Shown: one piece after another, positions 1 through 8,486 of the stretch
Layout of the letters: each line of letters opens with the position of its first letter
How positions within the stretch are numbered: the stretch's first letter is position 1
Source: Pseudomonadota bacterium
GTDB lineage: Bacteria; Pseudomonadota; Gammaproteobacteria; Burkholderiales; Casimicrobiaceae
Direction of reading: 5' to 3'
Length of the DNA: 64,000 bases
NCBI GenBank assembly: GCA_018241745.1
Contig: JAFEDG010000150.1
Coordinates: forward strand, 1 to 64,000
Made by a program: the position numbers and the translations under genes
The notes under the pieces: generated by a model
What the model saw: the letters and a program-made list of their open reading frames with translations, nothing else
Database searches by the model: none
What the model was told of the DNA's origin: nothing

Positions 1-2
1 TG

Positions 3-425
3 CTGCTGTTCATGCAGTGGCCGCTGCGCGACCTCGTGCAATGGGGCTCGCGCGAGGCCAACGACGCGGCGCAGTGCCTGTTCGCGGTCTTTGTCGCCGT
101 CGCGATCACCGCCGCGACACGGGCCCGCACGCATCTCGCCTCCGACGCGTTCGCCCACCGGCTGCGCGCGCCGACGCGACGCAAGCTCGCGGCACTCGCG
201 CTCCTGATCGGCGTGCTGCCGTGGTCGCTGTACATGCTCGTCGCGGGCGCGCCGGACTTCCTGCAATCGCTGCGCCAGCTCGAGCGCTTCCCGGACACGT
301 TCAATCCCGGCTACTTCATCGTCAAGGGATCGGCGGCGCTGATGGCGCTGTGCGCGGCGCTGCAGGCGGTCGTCGACCTCGTCGCACCGACGGCGGACGA
401 CGCACCGGGCGGGCACGCGCCATGA
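3..425 (+). CDS. dctQ: TRAP transporter small permease (DctQ family), 5' partial
   Basis: Small membrane subunit of a tripartite ATP-independent periplasmic (TRAP) transporter for carboxylates or related acids. The open frame runs in from before the window (codons from position 3 read LLF before the first Met at 12), so the true start is outside and this is the C-terminal part. At least two hydrophobic segments are visible (about CLFAVFVAVAITA and LAALALLIGVLPWSLYMLV), as in the four-helix DctQ family. Its stop overlaps the dctM start as ATGA at 422-425, the usual DctQ-DctM coupling. The substrate-binding DctP gene is not in view. The name rests on topology and the DctM neighbour rather than on a strong sequence motif. 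Confidence 0.75.
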   Translation: MLFMQWPLRDLVQWGSREANDAAQCLFAVFVAVAITAATRARTHLASDAFAHRLRAPTRRKLAALALLIGVLPWSLYMLVAGAPDFLQSLRQLERFPDTFNPGYFIVKGSAALMALCAALQAVVDLVAPTADDAPGGHAP

Positions 426-1924
426 CCGCCGGCTACTGGATGCTCGCGGCCGTCGCGGCGACGATGCTGGTCACCGGGCTGCCTGCCGCGTTCGTGCTGT
501 TGATGGTCGCCTCGGTCGCCGCAACGCTCGGCGCGGCCACGCACGCGATCGAGCCCGCGCTGCTCGCCGCACTGCCCGGCCGCATCGTGGGCCTGCTGGA
601 AAGCGACCTGCTGCAGGCGATGCCGCTGTACGTGCTGATGGGCGCCATGCTCAACCGGCTGCCGCTTGCAGCGACGCTGTTCCGCGCGCTGGTCGCCTGG
701 CTGCCGGCCGGACCTGGGGCTGCGCGCACCGCGGGTCTCGGGCTCGGCGCACTGCTGGGACCGATGAACGGGTCGGTGGGCGGTAGCGTCGCGATGCTGA
801 CGCGCGCCGTGTATCCCCCGCTGCGTGCCTCCGGCACCGCGCCTGCGGAGGCCACGGCACTCGTGTGCATCGCGAGCACGCTGGGTGTCGTGATCCCGCC
901 GTCGCTCGTCCTGATCCTGCTCGGCGATGCGGCGATGCGCGCGCACACGGAAGCGCTGACGATCACGCACGCGAGCACACAGATCATCAATACGCAGAAC
1001 GTGTTCCGCGGCGCGCTGGTGCCCGCGGCGCTGTTGTTCGTGCTCCTCGTGGCCGTCGTGTGGCTGGACGCGGCGCGGCGGCGCAGCGGCGCACCGGCGC
1101 CGACGCCTCGCCCGCCACTCGCGGCGCGCGAGCGCATCGTCGCCATCGCGACGTTCGCCGTCATCGGCGGCCTGCTCGGCGCGGTCGCGTGGGGCATACT
1201 CTACGCGGTGGAGGCCGCGGCCAGCGGCGCGTTCGTGCTCCTGGTCGCGGCGATCGCCGCGCGCCAGCTGTCGTGGCCGCTGCTGTGCACGGTGCTGCGC
1301 GACACGATCGCGATCGCAGGTGCGCTCGCGATGCTGTTCGTTGCGGCCACGTCGTTCACGCTGGTGTTTCGCGCATTCGGCACCGATCGACACCTGGCCG
1401 ACGCGATCGTCGGCCTGGGCGGCGGCGCCGGCACCGCGCTCGCCGCCGTGCTCGGCCTCATCGCGCTGTGCGCGCTGGTGCTCGACGCGTTCGAGATCAT
1501 CTTCGTCGTGATCCCGCTGGTGCTGCCGCCGCTGCTCGTGCGCGTGCCGGACGCCACCTGGGTCTCCGTGCTCGTGCTGCTGACGCTGCAGGCGAGCTTC
1601 CTGATCCCGCCGTTCGGCTACGCGATCATGATGACGACCGGGTCGCTCGCCGAGAAGGTCCGCATCGGGCCGCTGGCGCGCGCCGTCGTGCCTTACCTCG
1701 TCGCGCAGTGGCTCGTGATGGCCGCCGTGCTCGCGTTCCCGGCGCTTACCCATGTCGCGCAGGACAGCCTCGACAGTGCACCGCCCGCGCCCGACGCCGC
1801 GCGGGGCACGACCGCCGTCGAGGAGCCGATCAGCGTTCCGCCCAACGACGACCTTACGCCGCCCGACGACGCTCCGCCCGACGCGTCCACGCCGTCGGCG
1901 GCGCCGGCGCCGCGTCCGCACTAG
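422..1924 (+). CDS. dctM: TRAP transporter large permease (DctM family)
   Basis: Large inner-membrane subunit, 500 residues, that forms the ion-coupled translocation path of a TRAP transporter. The sequence is almost entirely hydrophobic helices, with family-like stretches such as GLGLGALLGPMNGSVGGSVA, STLGVVIPPSLVLILLGD and a late helix pair ending in FLIPPFGYAIMMTTGSLAEK. The start at 422 overlaps the dctQ stop as ATGA; an upstream extension of the open frame only shadows dctQ. The last 50 or so residues form a Pro/Asp/Ala-rich low-complexity tail (SVPPNDDLTPPDDAPPDAST and beyond) not expected in DctM and probably disordered. The substrate cannot be read from the permease. Confidence 0.9.
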   Translation: MTAGYWMLAAVAATMLVTGLPAAFVLLMVASVAATLGAATHAIEPALLAALPGRIVGLLESDLLQAMPLYVLMGAMLNRLPLAATLFRALVAWLPAGPGAARTAGLGLGALLGPMNGSVGGSVAMLTRAVYPPLRASGTAPAEATALVCIASTLGVVIPPSLVLILLGDAAMRAHTEALTITHASTQIINTQNVFRGALVPAALLFVLLVAVVWLDAARRRSGAPAPTPRPPLAARERIVAIATFAVIGGLLGAVAWGILYAVEAAASGAFVLLVAAIAARQLSWPLLCTVLRDTIAIAGALAMLFVAATSFTLVFRAFGTDRHLADAIVGLGGGAGTALAAVLGLIALCALVLDAFEIIFVVIPLVLPPLLVRVPDATWVSVLVLLTLQASFLIPPFGYAIMMTTGSLAEKVRIGPLARAVVPYLVAQWLVMAAVLAFPALTHVAQDSLDSAPPAPDAARGTTAVEEPISVPPNDDLTPPDDAPPDASTPSAAPAPRPH

Positions 1925-1954
1925 CCCACCCCGGGCGCACGCGCCACATTCCTT

Positions 1955-1978
1955 CGTTATGTCGTTTTGTACATAACG
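1955..1978. promoter_or_regulatory. ModE-type operator upstream of modA
   Basis: A perfect inverted repeat, CGTTATGT at 1955-1962 and ACATAACG at 1971-1978 separated by 8 bases, lies 97 bases before the modA start in an AT-richer patch. The half sites match the general form of known ModE operators (CGnTAT-like arms about one helical turn apart), and a modE-like gene closes the operon. Molybdate-bound ModE would be expected to repress modABC here. A smaller repeat (ATAC-GTT-GTAT near 2034-2044) follows and may be part of the promoter. No confident -35/-10 pair was picked. Confidence 0.8.
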
Positions 1979-2074
1979 CAAATGGTATGCTGATGGAGTG
2001 CCCCATATAGCTGATGCGGGGCCCCAGTAGACATACGTTGTATAGTGGCGCACCGATCGCAAGGATGTGCCGCC

Positions 2075-2830
2075 ATGAAGCCCGTACTGCCGACATTGCT
2101 GCTGGCCGCGACGGCCGCGCTCGCACCGCTCCCGGCATCTGCTGCCGACCTGACGGTCTCGGCGGCGGCGAGCCTGACCAACGCGTTCCGCGACCTGGGT
2201 CCCGTGTTCGAAGCCACGCATCCCGGGACGCACGTGCAGTTCAACTTCGCCGCGTCGGGCGCGCTGCTGCAGCAGATCGCCAAGGGAGCGCCCGCCGACG
2301 TGTTCGCGAGCGCCGACCAGGAGACGATGAACCAGGCGCAGGACGGTCACCTGGTCGTGCCGGCAACGCGCCGCGACTTCGCCTCCAATGCCCTGGTCGT
2401 CGTCGTTCCCGTCGACGCGACGCACGTGCCGCAGGCTGTCGGCGACCTCGCGCGGCCGCCGTACATGCGGATCGCGATCGGCCTCCCTGCCAGCGTGCCC
2501 GTCGGCCGCTACACGAAGGCCACGCTGGAAGCCGCCAATCTGTGGCCCGCCATCGAGCCGAAGATGGTGGGAGCGGATTCCGTGCGCCAGGCGCTCGACT
2601 ACGTCGCGCGCGGCGAAGTCGATGCGGGCTTCGTCTACGCGACGGATGCCGCGATCATGCCAGGCAAGGTCAAGGTCGCACTCGCGGTCCCGACGCCGAA
2701 GCCGATTCGCTACCCCGTGGCGGCCGTCGCCACCGCGCCCAACGGCGCGGCCGCGGCGGAATTCGTCGCGTTCCTCGCTACCCCGGAGGCGCAGGCAGTG
2801 CTCGCGAAATACGGCTTCGGCAAGCCGTAA
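2075..2830 (+). CDS. modA: molybdate ABC transporter, periplasmic binding protein
   Basis: Periplasmic molybdate-binding protein, 251 residues. A Sec signal peptide is visible (MKPVLPTLLLAATAALAPLP, likely cleaved after ASA at 21-23). The mature protein begins with the family-typical DLTVSAAASLTNAF and continues with FNFAASGALLQQI and GAPADVFASAD, the serine-rich oxyanion-binding segments of ModA. Met at 2075 was preferred to the upstream start at 2045 because it places the signal peptide at the N terminus. The gene is first of modA-modB-modC-modE and lies behind a ModE-type palindrome. Tungstate may also bind, as is common in the family. Confidence 0.93.
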   Translation: MKPVLPTLLLAATAALAPLPASAADLTVSAAASLTNAFRDLGPVFEATHPGTHVQFNFAASGALLQQIAKGAPADVFASADQETMNQAQDGHLVVPATRRDFASNALVVVVPVDATHVPQAVGDLARPPYMRIAIGLPASVPVGRYTKATLEAANLWPAIEPKMVGADSVRQALDYVARGEVDAGFVYATDAAIMPGKVKVALAVPTPKPIRYPVAAVATAPNGAAAAEFVAFLATPEAQAVLAKYGFGKP

Positions 2831-2870
2831 CGCGCGTCGCCGCACGCCCCGCTTCGACCGGGAGATCGCG

Positions 2871-3545
2871 ATGGATGCCGCCTGGGTCGCGCTGAAGCTC
2901 ACGCTCAAGGTCGCCGGCTGGGCGACGCTTATCAACCTGGTCGCGGGCGTCGCCCTCGGCCACGCATTCAGCCGCCGGCGCTTCCCGGGGCGCGACCTGC
3001 TCGACGCGATCTTCACGTTGCCGATGGTCATGCCGCCGACGGTGCTGGGCTACTACCTGCTCGTGCTGATCGGCTCGCGCGGCCCGCTCGGCGCGTGGCT
3101 GCTCGACCATTTCGGCATCCGGCTCGTGTTCACATGGCAGGCGGCGGTGCTCGCCGCCGCCATCGTCTCGTTCCCGCTCGTGTTCAAGGCCGCGCGCGCG
3201 GCGTTCGAGTCGGTGGACCCGCAATACGAAGACGCGGCGCGGACGCTCGGCATCGGCGAATTCGCGCTGTTCGTGCGCGTGTCGCTGCCGCTCGCATGGC
3301 GCGGGATCCTCGCCGGCCTGCTGCTCGCGTTCGCGCGCTCGCTCGGCGAGTTCGGCGCCACGCTGATGGTCGCCGGCAGCATCGCCGGCAAGACGCAAAC
3401 GCTGTCGATCGCCGTCTACGAGGCCGTGCAGGCAGGGCAGGACGACACCGCCAACTTCCTCGTGGCGCTGACGTCGATCGTCTGCATCGCCGTCCTGCTG
3501 GCGGCGGGCCGGCTCGTGCCGGGACGCGTCGCGGGGCGCGCATGA
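2871..3545 (+). CDS. modB: molybdate ABC transporter permease
   Basis: Inner-membrane channel subunit, 224 residues, with about five hydrophobic helices. The permease coupling loop that contacts the ATPase is visible as EDAARTLGIGEFALFVRVSL followed by PLAWRGILAG and FARSLGEFGATLMVAG, all typical of ModB/CysT-type permeases. The start at 2871 follows a GGGAG ribosome-binding site about 8 bases upstream. The gene ends in an ATGA overlap with modC at 3542-3545, so the two are probably translationally coupled. The 40-base gap after modA shows no terminator. Confidence 0.93.
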   Translation: MDAAWVALKLTLKVAGWATLINLVAGVALGHAFSRRRFPGRDLLDAIFTLPMVMPPTVLGYYLLVLIGSRGPLGAWLLDHFGIRLVFTWQAAVLAAAIVSFPLVFKAARAAFESVDPQYEDAARTLGIGEFALFVRVSLPLAWRGILAGLLLAFARSLGEFGATLMVAGSIAGKTQTLSIAVYEAVQAGQDDTANFLVALTSIVCIAVLLAAGRLVPGRVAGRA

Positions 3546-4237
3546 CCGCCGCACCCACCTGGGACATCGCGGCACGCCGGACGCTGCACCGGCGCGGCGC
3601 AAGCTTCGAGCTCGATGTCGCGTTCCGGAGCTCGGCGTCCCGCATCGTGTTGTTCGGGCCGTCCGGCGCGGGCAAGACCCAAACGCTGCGGATGATCTCG
3701 GGCACGGCCGACCCGGACCGTGGCCACATCGCGATCGGGGGCCGCGCGCTGTTCGACAGCACGCGCAGCATCCGCCTGACGCCGCAGCAGCGGAACCTCG
3801 GCTACGTGTACCAGGACTACGCGTTGTTCCCGCACCTCACGGTGCGCCAGAACATCGCGTTTTCACGCGTCTCCGGCTGGCGCAATCCACCGCGCGACGC
3901 GCGCGACGACGTCGTCGAGCGGTGGCTCGCGACACTCGGGCTCGAGCCGGTCGCGCACGCGTACCCGGAGCAGCTGTCGGGCGGCCAGCGGCAACGCACC
4001 GCACTCGCCCGCGCGCTCGCCGCGGAGCCGGTCGCACTGCTGCTCGACGAGCCCTTCGCCGCGCTCGACCAGCGGCTGCGCGCACGGCTGCGCGACGACC
4101 TCGTCGCACTGCAGGCCACGCTCGACCTGCCGATGCTGCTGATCACGCACGACGACGACGACGTCGCAGCGCTTGCCCAGGAAGTCGTCTACGTCGAGCA
4201 CGGTCGCGTCGTGGCGGAACTCGGCCAGCTCGCGTGA
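3542..4237 (+). CDS. modC: molybdate ABC transporter ATPase, short form without TOBE domain
   Basis: ATP-hydrolysing subunit for molybdate import, 231 residues. Visible motifs are Walker A GPSGAGKT (39-46), Q-loop Gln91 in YVYQDYALFP, signature LSGGQ (145-149), Walker B LLLDE (166-170) and His203 of the H-loop. Canonical ModC is about 350 residues because a C-terminal molybdate-binding TOBE domain follows the ATPase; here the protein stops right after the ATPase core, with no frameshift visible downstream. The only TOBE domains in the operon are in modE. The family name rests on the operon, since the ATPase core alone resembles several anion importers. Confidence 0.9.
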   Translation: MTAAPTWDIAARRTLHRRGASFELDVAFRSSASRIVLFGPSGAGKTQTLRMISGTADPDRGHIAIGGRALFDSTRSIRLTPQQRNLGYVYQDYALFPHLTVRQNIAFSRVSGWRNPPRDARDDVVERWLATLGLEPVAHAYPEQLSGGQRQRTALARALAAEPVALLLDEPFAALDQRLRARLRDDLVALQATLDLPMLLITHDDDDVAALAQEVVYVEHGRVVAELGQLA

Positions 4238-4286
4238 CGCCCGCGCACGCGCCATCGGTTATGCTCGATCCGCCTACGCCCGCATC

Positions 4287-5108
4287 ATGCCGCCCCGCCG
4301 CCCCCGCCCCGCACGCCTCGGCCTCACCGGCACGCTGACGCTGGCCGCCGGCGACACGGACCTCGGCGGCGCCGGGCGCGTCGCGTTGCTGGAAGCGCTC
4401 GCGCGGGACGGCTCCATCAACGCGGCCGCCAGGCGCGTCGGCTTGAGCTACAAGGCCGCGTGGGACGCGATCGACGCGATGAACGCACTCGCCGCGGAGC
4501 CGCTCGTCGAGCGCGTGACCGGCGGCCGCGGCGGCGGCGGCACGCGCCTTACCGCGTACGGCCGGAAGCTGGTCGACCGCTACACGCAGCTCGCGCAGGT
4601 CCACGCGCGTTTCGTCGCCGCGCTGGACCGCGCGGGCATGGACCTCGACTCACCGTTCTCGCTCTCCACCGTCCTCACGATGCGCACGAGTGCACGCAAT
4701 CACTGGGAAGGCGTCGTTTCCGCGTTGCGCGGCGGCGCGGTCAACGACGAAGTCGAGGTGACGCTCGCCGGCGGCACCCGCCTCCTCGCGATCATCACGC
4801 GGACGAGCACCGTGGCGCTGGGGCTGCGCGTCCACGCGCCGGTGATCGTGCTCGTGAAGTCGTCCGCCGTCATCGTCGCGACGGGGCTCGGCGACGCGCG
4901 GCTGTCGGCGGAGAACCGCCTCGACGGCAACGTCGCGCGGATCGTCCCCGGCGCCGTCAACGGCGAAGTCGCCGTCGTCACGGCCCAGGGCCTCGAGGTC
5001 GTCGCCATTGCATCGCATTCCGCATTGCGCGGGCTTGACCTCGCGCCGGGCAAGGCGGTATCCGTGCTGATCAAGCCGTCCGACGTCGTGCTGGCCGTCG
5101 TCACCTGA
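4287..5108 (+). CDS. modE: molybdenum-dependent transcriptional regulator
   Basis: Molybdate-sensing repressor, 273 residues. Residues about 28-80 form the LysR-like winged helix-turn-helix of ModE (GRVALLEALARDGSINAAAR, then SYKAAWDAIDAMN). Two TOBE/Mop repeats follow at about 134-200 and 207-272; the first carries the SARN signature (135-138) and the second the related SAEN (207-210). Start 4287 was chosen because it gives the usual short lead-in to the HTH; the open frame continues upstream over modC. It lies 49 bases after modC on the same strand and probably binds the palindrome at 1955-1978, so the operon is likely autoregulated. Confidence 0.92.
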   Translation: MPPRRPRPARLGLTGTLTLAAGDTDLGGAGRVALLEALARDGSINAAARRVGLSYKAAWDAIDAMNALAAEPLVERVTGGRGGGGTRLTAYGRKLVDRYTQLAQVHARFVAALDRAGMDLDSPFSLSTVLTMRTSARNHWEGVVSALRGGAVNDEVEVTLAGGTRLLAIITRTSTVALGLRVHAPVIVLVKSSAVIVATGLGDARLSAENRLDGNVARIVPGAVNGEVAVVTAQGLEVVAIASHSALRGLDLAPGKAVSVLIKPSDVVLAVVT

Positions 5109-5115
5109 CGCGAGA

Positions 5116-5144
5116 TTGCGGCACACTCCGGCTTCGGCTATAAT
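5116..5144 (+). promoter_or_regulatory. sigma-70 promoter of tRNA-Val
   Basis: TTGCGG at 5116-5121 and TATAAT at 5139-5144 are separated by 17 bases and lie 14 bases before the tRNA 5' end. The -10 box is consensus and the spacing ideal. It starts just after the modE stop, so the tRNA is an independent unit. Confidence 0.8.
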
Positions 5145-5158
5145 CGTGGGCTCTTCGG

Positions 5159-5235
5159 AGGCGCGTAGCTCAGCTGGTTAGAGCACCACCTTGACATGGT
5201 GGGGGTCGTTGGTTCGAGTCCAATCGCGCCTACCA
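5159..5235 (+). tRNA. tRNA-Val (anticodon GAC)
   Basis: A 77-base cloverleaf with CCA encoded. The acceptor stem AGGCGCG/CGCGCCT pairs over all seven positions, the D-arm begins GCTCAGCTGG, the anticodon stem CCACC/GGTGG holds loop TTGACAT with anticodon GAC at 5193-5195, and the T-arm contains GGTTCGAGTCC. The sequence closely resembles the E. coli tRNA-Val(GAC). It decodes GUC/GUU. Confidence 0.97.
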
Positions 5236-5321
5236 TTTCCATTCCTCGGGCCCGCTGTCTCACGGCGGTCTTGCACCCCGCATCGGCGCGGTCCGGCAAT
5301 CCGGGCACGGCACAGGCACCC

Positions 5322-6239
5322 ATGCGTTACGACATCATCGGCGACGTCCACGGCCACGCGGACAAGCTCACCGCGCTGTTGCGCGCAATGGGGTATCGCG
5401 AGACGCAAGGCGCGTGGCGCCATTCCGATGCGATGGCGCTGTTCGTCGGCGATTTCATCGACCGCGGCCCCGGCCAGCTCGCGACGATCGACACGGTGCG
5501 CCGAATGCTCGACGCGGGCAGCGCGCTCGCCATCATGGGCAATCACGAGTTCAACGCGATCTCGTGGCACACGCCCGACGACGCCAATCCCGGCGCGCAC
5601 CTGCGGCCGCGCAACGACCTGCACCGCGGCCAGCACGCCGCGTTCCTGTCCGAGATCGATCCCGATTCCGCGCAGCACCAGGAACTGGTCGACTGGTTCT
5701 ACACGTTGCCGCTGTGGCTCGAATTGCCGGGGCTGCGCCTGATCCATGCGTGCTGGCACCCGCGCTTCGTCGCCGAGTTCGCGCCGATGCTCGCGCCCGG
5801 CCACCGCATCAAGCCCGAACAGGTGGCGGCGGCCAACCGCGAAGGCACGTTCGAGAACCGCGCGATCGAGACCTTGCTCAAAGGCATGGAAGTAATCCTG
5901 CCGGACGGCCAGGGCTTCCACGACAAGGGCGGCCACTTCCGCACGGAAACGCGGATCCGCTGGTGGGACCGGACGGCGGATACGTACCGCAAGGCCGCCA
6001 TCCTGAGCGACGCGCAGCGCGCGACGATCCCGGATACGCCGATCCCGCAGGACGCGCTGCTGGGCTACGACGGCGACGTGCCCGTGTTCTTCGGCCACTA
6101 CTGGTGGACCGGGACGCCCGCCCCTCTCGCGCCGCGTGCGGCGTGCGTCGACTACAGCGCAGGCAAGGGCGGGCCGCTCGTCGCGTATCGCTGGGACGGC
6201 GAGCAGGACCTGGACGCGCGCAAGTTCGTGAGCGTCTGA
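5322..6239 (+). CDS. metallophosphoesterase (PPP-type phosphatase family)
   Basis: Predicted cytoplasmic dinuclear-metal phosphatase, 305 residues. The metallophosphoesterase motifs appear in order near the N terminus: GDVHGH, GDFIDRGP and GNHEFN, followed by a late GHYWW that may supply a metal-binding His. This set is shared by bacterial serine/threonine phosphatases, diadenosine tetraphosphatases and PrpE-like enzymes, so the substrate is not defined. Start 5322 puts the first metal-binding motif at residues 7-12, as usual in the family. The open frame continues upstream over tRNA-Val, which cannot be coding. No obvious partner: it stands between tRNA-Val and the thrS leader. Confidence 0.85.
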   Translation: MRYDIIGDVHGHADKLTALLRAMGYRETQGAWRHSDAMALFVGDFIDRGPGQLATIDTVRRMLDAGSALAIMGNHEFNAISWHTPDDANPGAHLRPRNDLHRGQHAAFLSEIDPDSAQHQELVDWFYTLPLWLELPGLRLIHACWHPRFVAEFAPMLAPGHRIKPEQVAAANREGTFENRAIETLLKGMEVILPDGQGFHDKGGHFRTETRIRWWDRTADTYRKAAILSDAQRATIPDTPIPQDALLGYDGDVPVFFGHYWWTGTPAPLAPRAACVDYSAGKGGPLVAYRWDGEQDLDARKFVSV

Positions 6240-6286
6240 CCCGCGGCTGGGGCGACCGCTTCCGTGGAGCGGCCCCGGCCGTCTGC

Positions 6287-6292
6287 TATGAT
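6287..6292 (+). promoter_or_regulatory. possible -10 box of the thrS leader transcript
   Basis: TATGAT lies about 60 bases before the small threonine-rich leader frame at 6353. No good -35 element sits at 16-18 bases, so this is only a candidate start for the thrS operon transcript. Confidence 0.35.
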
Positions 6293-6352
6293 CGGCACGA
6301 GTTACCAAGACGACGAGGCTCCGCCGCCGCCAAGGCGCGCCGGAGGTTGGTT

Positions 6353-6388
6353 ATGACACCGCGAACGCGTTCCACCTTCACGAGGTAA
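6353..6388 (+). CDS. putative thrS operon leader peptide
   Basis: A very short frame encoding MTPRTRSTFTR, in which 4 of 11 residues are threonine. It has a strong ribosome-binding site, GGAGG at 6342-6346, six bases before the ATG. It ends 68 bases before a compact terminator that itself precedes thrS. This is the layout of ribosome-mediated transcription attenuation as in thr, his and pheM leaders: stalling at Thr codons when charged tRNA-Thr is low would favour read-through into threonyl-tRNA synthetase. The Thr content, ribosome-binding site and terminator are seen; the mechanism is inferred, and the antiterminator pairing was not resolved. Confidence 0.65.
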   Translation: MTPRTRSTFTR

Positions 6389-6456
6389 GTCCCCGACCGG
6401 TTCGCCCGTTCTCGCCTGCGCATGCCTGCGCCACGAATCTGTGACACGAAAATGAG

Positions 6457-6476
6457 TGCGGCCCGGCCGCATTTTT
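6457..6476 (+). terminator. intrinsic terminator/attenuator in the thrS leader
   Basis: TGCGGC (6457-6462), loop CCG, GCCGCA (6466-6471), then five T at 6472-6476. The flanks ACGAAAA and TTTTCGT can lengthen the stem. It lies between the threonine-rich leader frame and thrS and would end most transcripts before thrS unless disrupted. Confidence 0.75.
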
Positions 6477-6513
6477 CGTTTCTGCAGCCCGAAAAGATCG
6501 CTCGGAGTGCGCC

Positions 6514-8421
6514 ATGCCTGACATCCGCTTGCCCGACGGCTCCGCCCGTCATTTCGATCACCCCGTCACCGTCGCGGAAGTCGCGGCGTCCATCGGCCCC
6601 GGCCTCGCGAAGGCCGCGCTCGCCGGCAACGTCGACGGCAAGGTCGTCGACACGTCGTTCCGCATCGACCGCGACGCGTCGCTTGCCATCGTCACCGACA
6701 AGGACGCGGCCGGCCTCGACGTCATCCGCCACTCGACGGCCCACCTGCTCGCGTATGCGGTCAAGGAGCTGTTCCCGGACGCGCAGGTGACGATCGGCCC
6801 GGTCATCGAGGACGGCTTCTACTACGACTTCAGCTACAAGCGGCCGTTCACGCCCGAGGATCTGGCGGCCATCGAGAAGCGGATGGCGGAGCTCGCGAAG
6901 AAGGACGAGCCCGTCGTGCGCTCGGAGATGCCGCGCGACGACGCCGTGAAGTTCTTCGAAGGCATGGGCGAGCACTACAAGGCCGAGATCATCGCGTCGA
7001 TCCCGTCCAACGAGCCGATCTCGCTGTATCGCGAAGGCGGCTTCATCGACCTGTGCCGCGGGCCCCACGTGCCGTCGACCGGCAAGCTCAAGGTGTTCAA
7101 GCTGATGAAAGTCGCCGGCGCGTACTGGCGCGGCGACTCGAAGAACGAGATGCTGCAGCGGATCTACGGGACCGCATGGGCGAAGAAGGAGGACCTCGAC
7201 GCCTACCTGCACCGGATCGAGGAAGCGGAGAAGCGCGACCACCGCAAGCTCGGCAAGCAGCTCGACCTCTTCCACCTGCAGGACGAGGCGCCGGGCATGG
7301 TGTTCTGGCATCCCAAGGGCTGGTCGATCTGGCAGGTCGTCGAGCAGTACATGCGCGGCGTGTATCGCAAGAGCGGCTACCAGGAAGTGCGCTGCCCGCA
7401 GATCCTGGACCGCTCGCTGTGGGAGAAGTCCGGCCACTGGCAGAACTACAAGGACAACATGTTCACGACGGAGTCGGAGAAGCACGACTTCGCGATCAAG
7501 CCGATGAACTGTCCCGGCCATGTGCAGATCTTCAACTCGGACCTGCGCAGCTACCGCGACCTGCCGTTGCGCTACGGCGAATTCGGTGCCTGCCACCGCA
7601 ACGAGCCGTCTGGCGCGCTGCATGGGCTCCTGCGCGTCCGCGGCTTTACGCAGGACGACGGCCACATCTTCTGCAAGGCGGACCAGATCCAGTCCGAGGT
7701 CGTGGCGTTCCACACGCAGGCGATGAACGTCTACCGCGACTTCGGTTTCGACGACGTGGCGGTGAAGATCGCATTGCGCCCTACGCCGCGACTGGGGTCC
7801 GACGAGGAATGGGACCGCGCTGAAGCGGCGTTGCGCGACGGCCTGAACGCCTGCGGCGCCGAATGGACGGAGTTACCGGGAGAAGGCGCATTTTACGGGC
7901 CGAAGATCGAATATCACCTCAAGGATTCGATCGGACGGTCCTGGCAATGCGGGACGATGCAGGTCGACTTCCAGATGCCCGGCCGGCTGGGCGCCGAGTT
8001 CGTCGACCAGGACGACGTCCGCAAGCCGCCGGTGATGCTGCACCGTGCCATCGTCGGTTCGCTCGAACGCTTCATCGGCATGTTGATCGAGCACCATGCC
8101 GGTGCATTCCCGCTGTGGCTGGCGCCGGTGCAGGCGGTCGTGCTGTCGATCACCGACCGGACGGCCGCCTACGCGCAAGGCATCGCCGAGAGTCTGGAAG
8201 GCGCGGGGTTCCGCGTCCGCGCGGATTTGCGCAACGAGAAAATAACCTATAAAATACGGGAACATAGCCTCCAGAAGTTGCCGTACCAACTGATCGTCGG
8301 CGACAAGGAACTGGAGGCTTCGACGGTGGCCGTGCGCACGCGCAGCGGCGAGGATCTCGGTGCGATGTCACTGGATGCCTTGGTTGCGCGATTCCGCGAG
8401 GACCTCACTGCCCGTCGGTAG
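6514..8421 (+). CDS. thrS: threonyl-tRNA synthetase
   Basis: Class II aminoacyl-tRNA synthetase charging tRNA-Thr, 635 residues, the normal length. An N-terminal TGS domain (1-60) is followed by the editing domain with the zinc-type motif [10 protein letters not shown] and CRGPHVPS, then the catalytic core: MNCPGH (Zn Cys), motif 2 [20 protein letters not shown] with [12 protein letters not shown], and motif 3 near [22 protein letters not shown]-terminal anticodon-binding domain follows ([13 protein letters not shown] onward). It heads the conserved thrS-infC-rpmI-rplT-pheST order and is preceded by a putative Thr leader peptide and terminator. Confidence 0.98.
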   Translation: MPDIRLPDGSARHFDHPVTVAEVAASIGPGLAKAALAGNVDGKVVDTSFRIDRDASLAIVTDKDAAGLDVIRHSTAHLLAYAVKELFPDAQVTIGPVIEDGFYYDFSYKRPFTPEDLAAIEKRMAELAKKDEPVVRSEMPRDDAVKFFEGMGEHYKAEIIASIPSNEPISLYREGGFIDLCRGPHVPSTGKLKVFKLMKVAGAYWRGDSKNEMLQRIYGTAWAKKEDLDAYLHRIEEAEKRDHRKLGKQLDLFHLQDEAPGMVFWHPKGWSIWQVVEQYMRGVYRKSGYQEVRCPQILDRSLWEKSGHWQNYKDNMFTTESEKHDFAIKPMNCPGHVQIFNSDLRSYRDLPLRYGEFGACHRNEPSGALHGLLRVRGFTQDDGHIFCKADQIQSEVVAFHTQAMNVYRDFGFDDVAVKIALRPTPRLGSDEEWDRAEAALRDGLNACGAEWTELPGEGAFYGPKIEYHLKDSIGRSWQCGTMQVDFQMPGRLGAEFVDQDDVRKPPVMLHRAIVGSLERFIGMLIEHHAGAFPLWLAPVQAVVLSITDRTAAYAQGIAESLEGAGFRVRADLRNEKITYKIREHSLQKLPYQLIVGDKELEASTVAVRTRSGEDLGAMSLDALVARFREDLTARR

Positions 8422-8486
8422 ACGCCGCGTGCGTCGCCGGATGGGCAGTCGTCGCTCGTGAGGGCGCGGCCTTTTTTGCATTTTTG

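Noticed and set aside
1925..2074. Molybdenum cofactor riboswitch upstream of modA
   Set aside because: The 150-base leader is short and dominated by the ModE palindrome; no multi-stem conserved core was recognised.
311..3031. 906-residue open frame on the minus strand across dctM and modA, and many similar long frames elsewhere
   Set aside because: Arg/His/Gln-rich composition without domains, opposite well-supported genes. At this GC content long antisense frames arise by chance from third-position bias.
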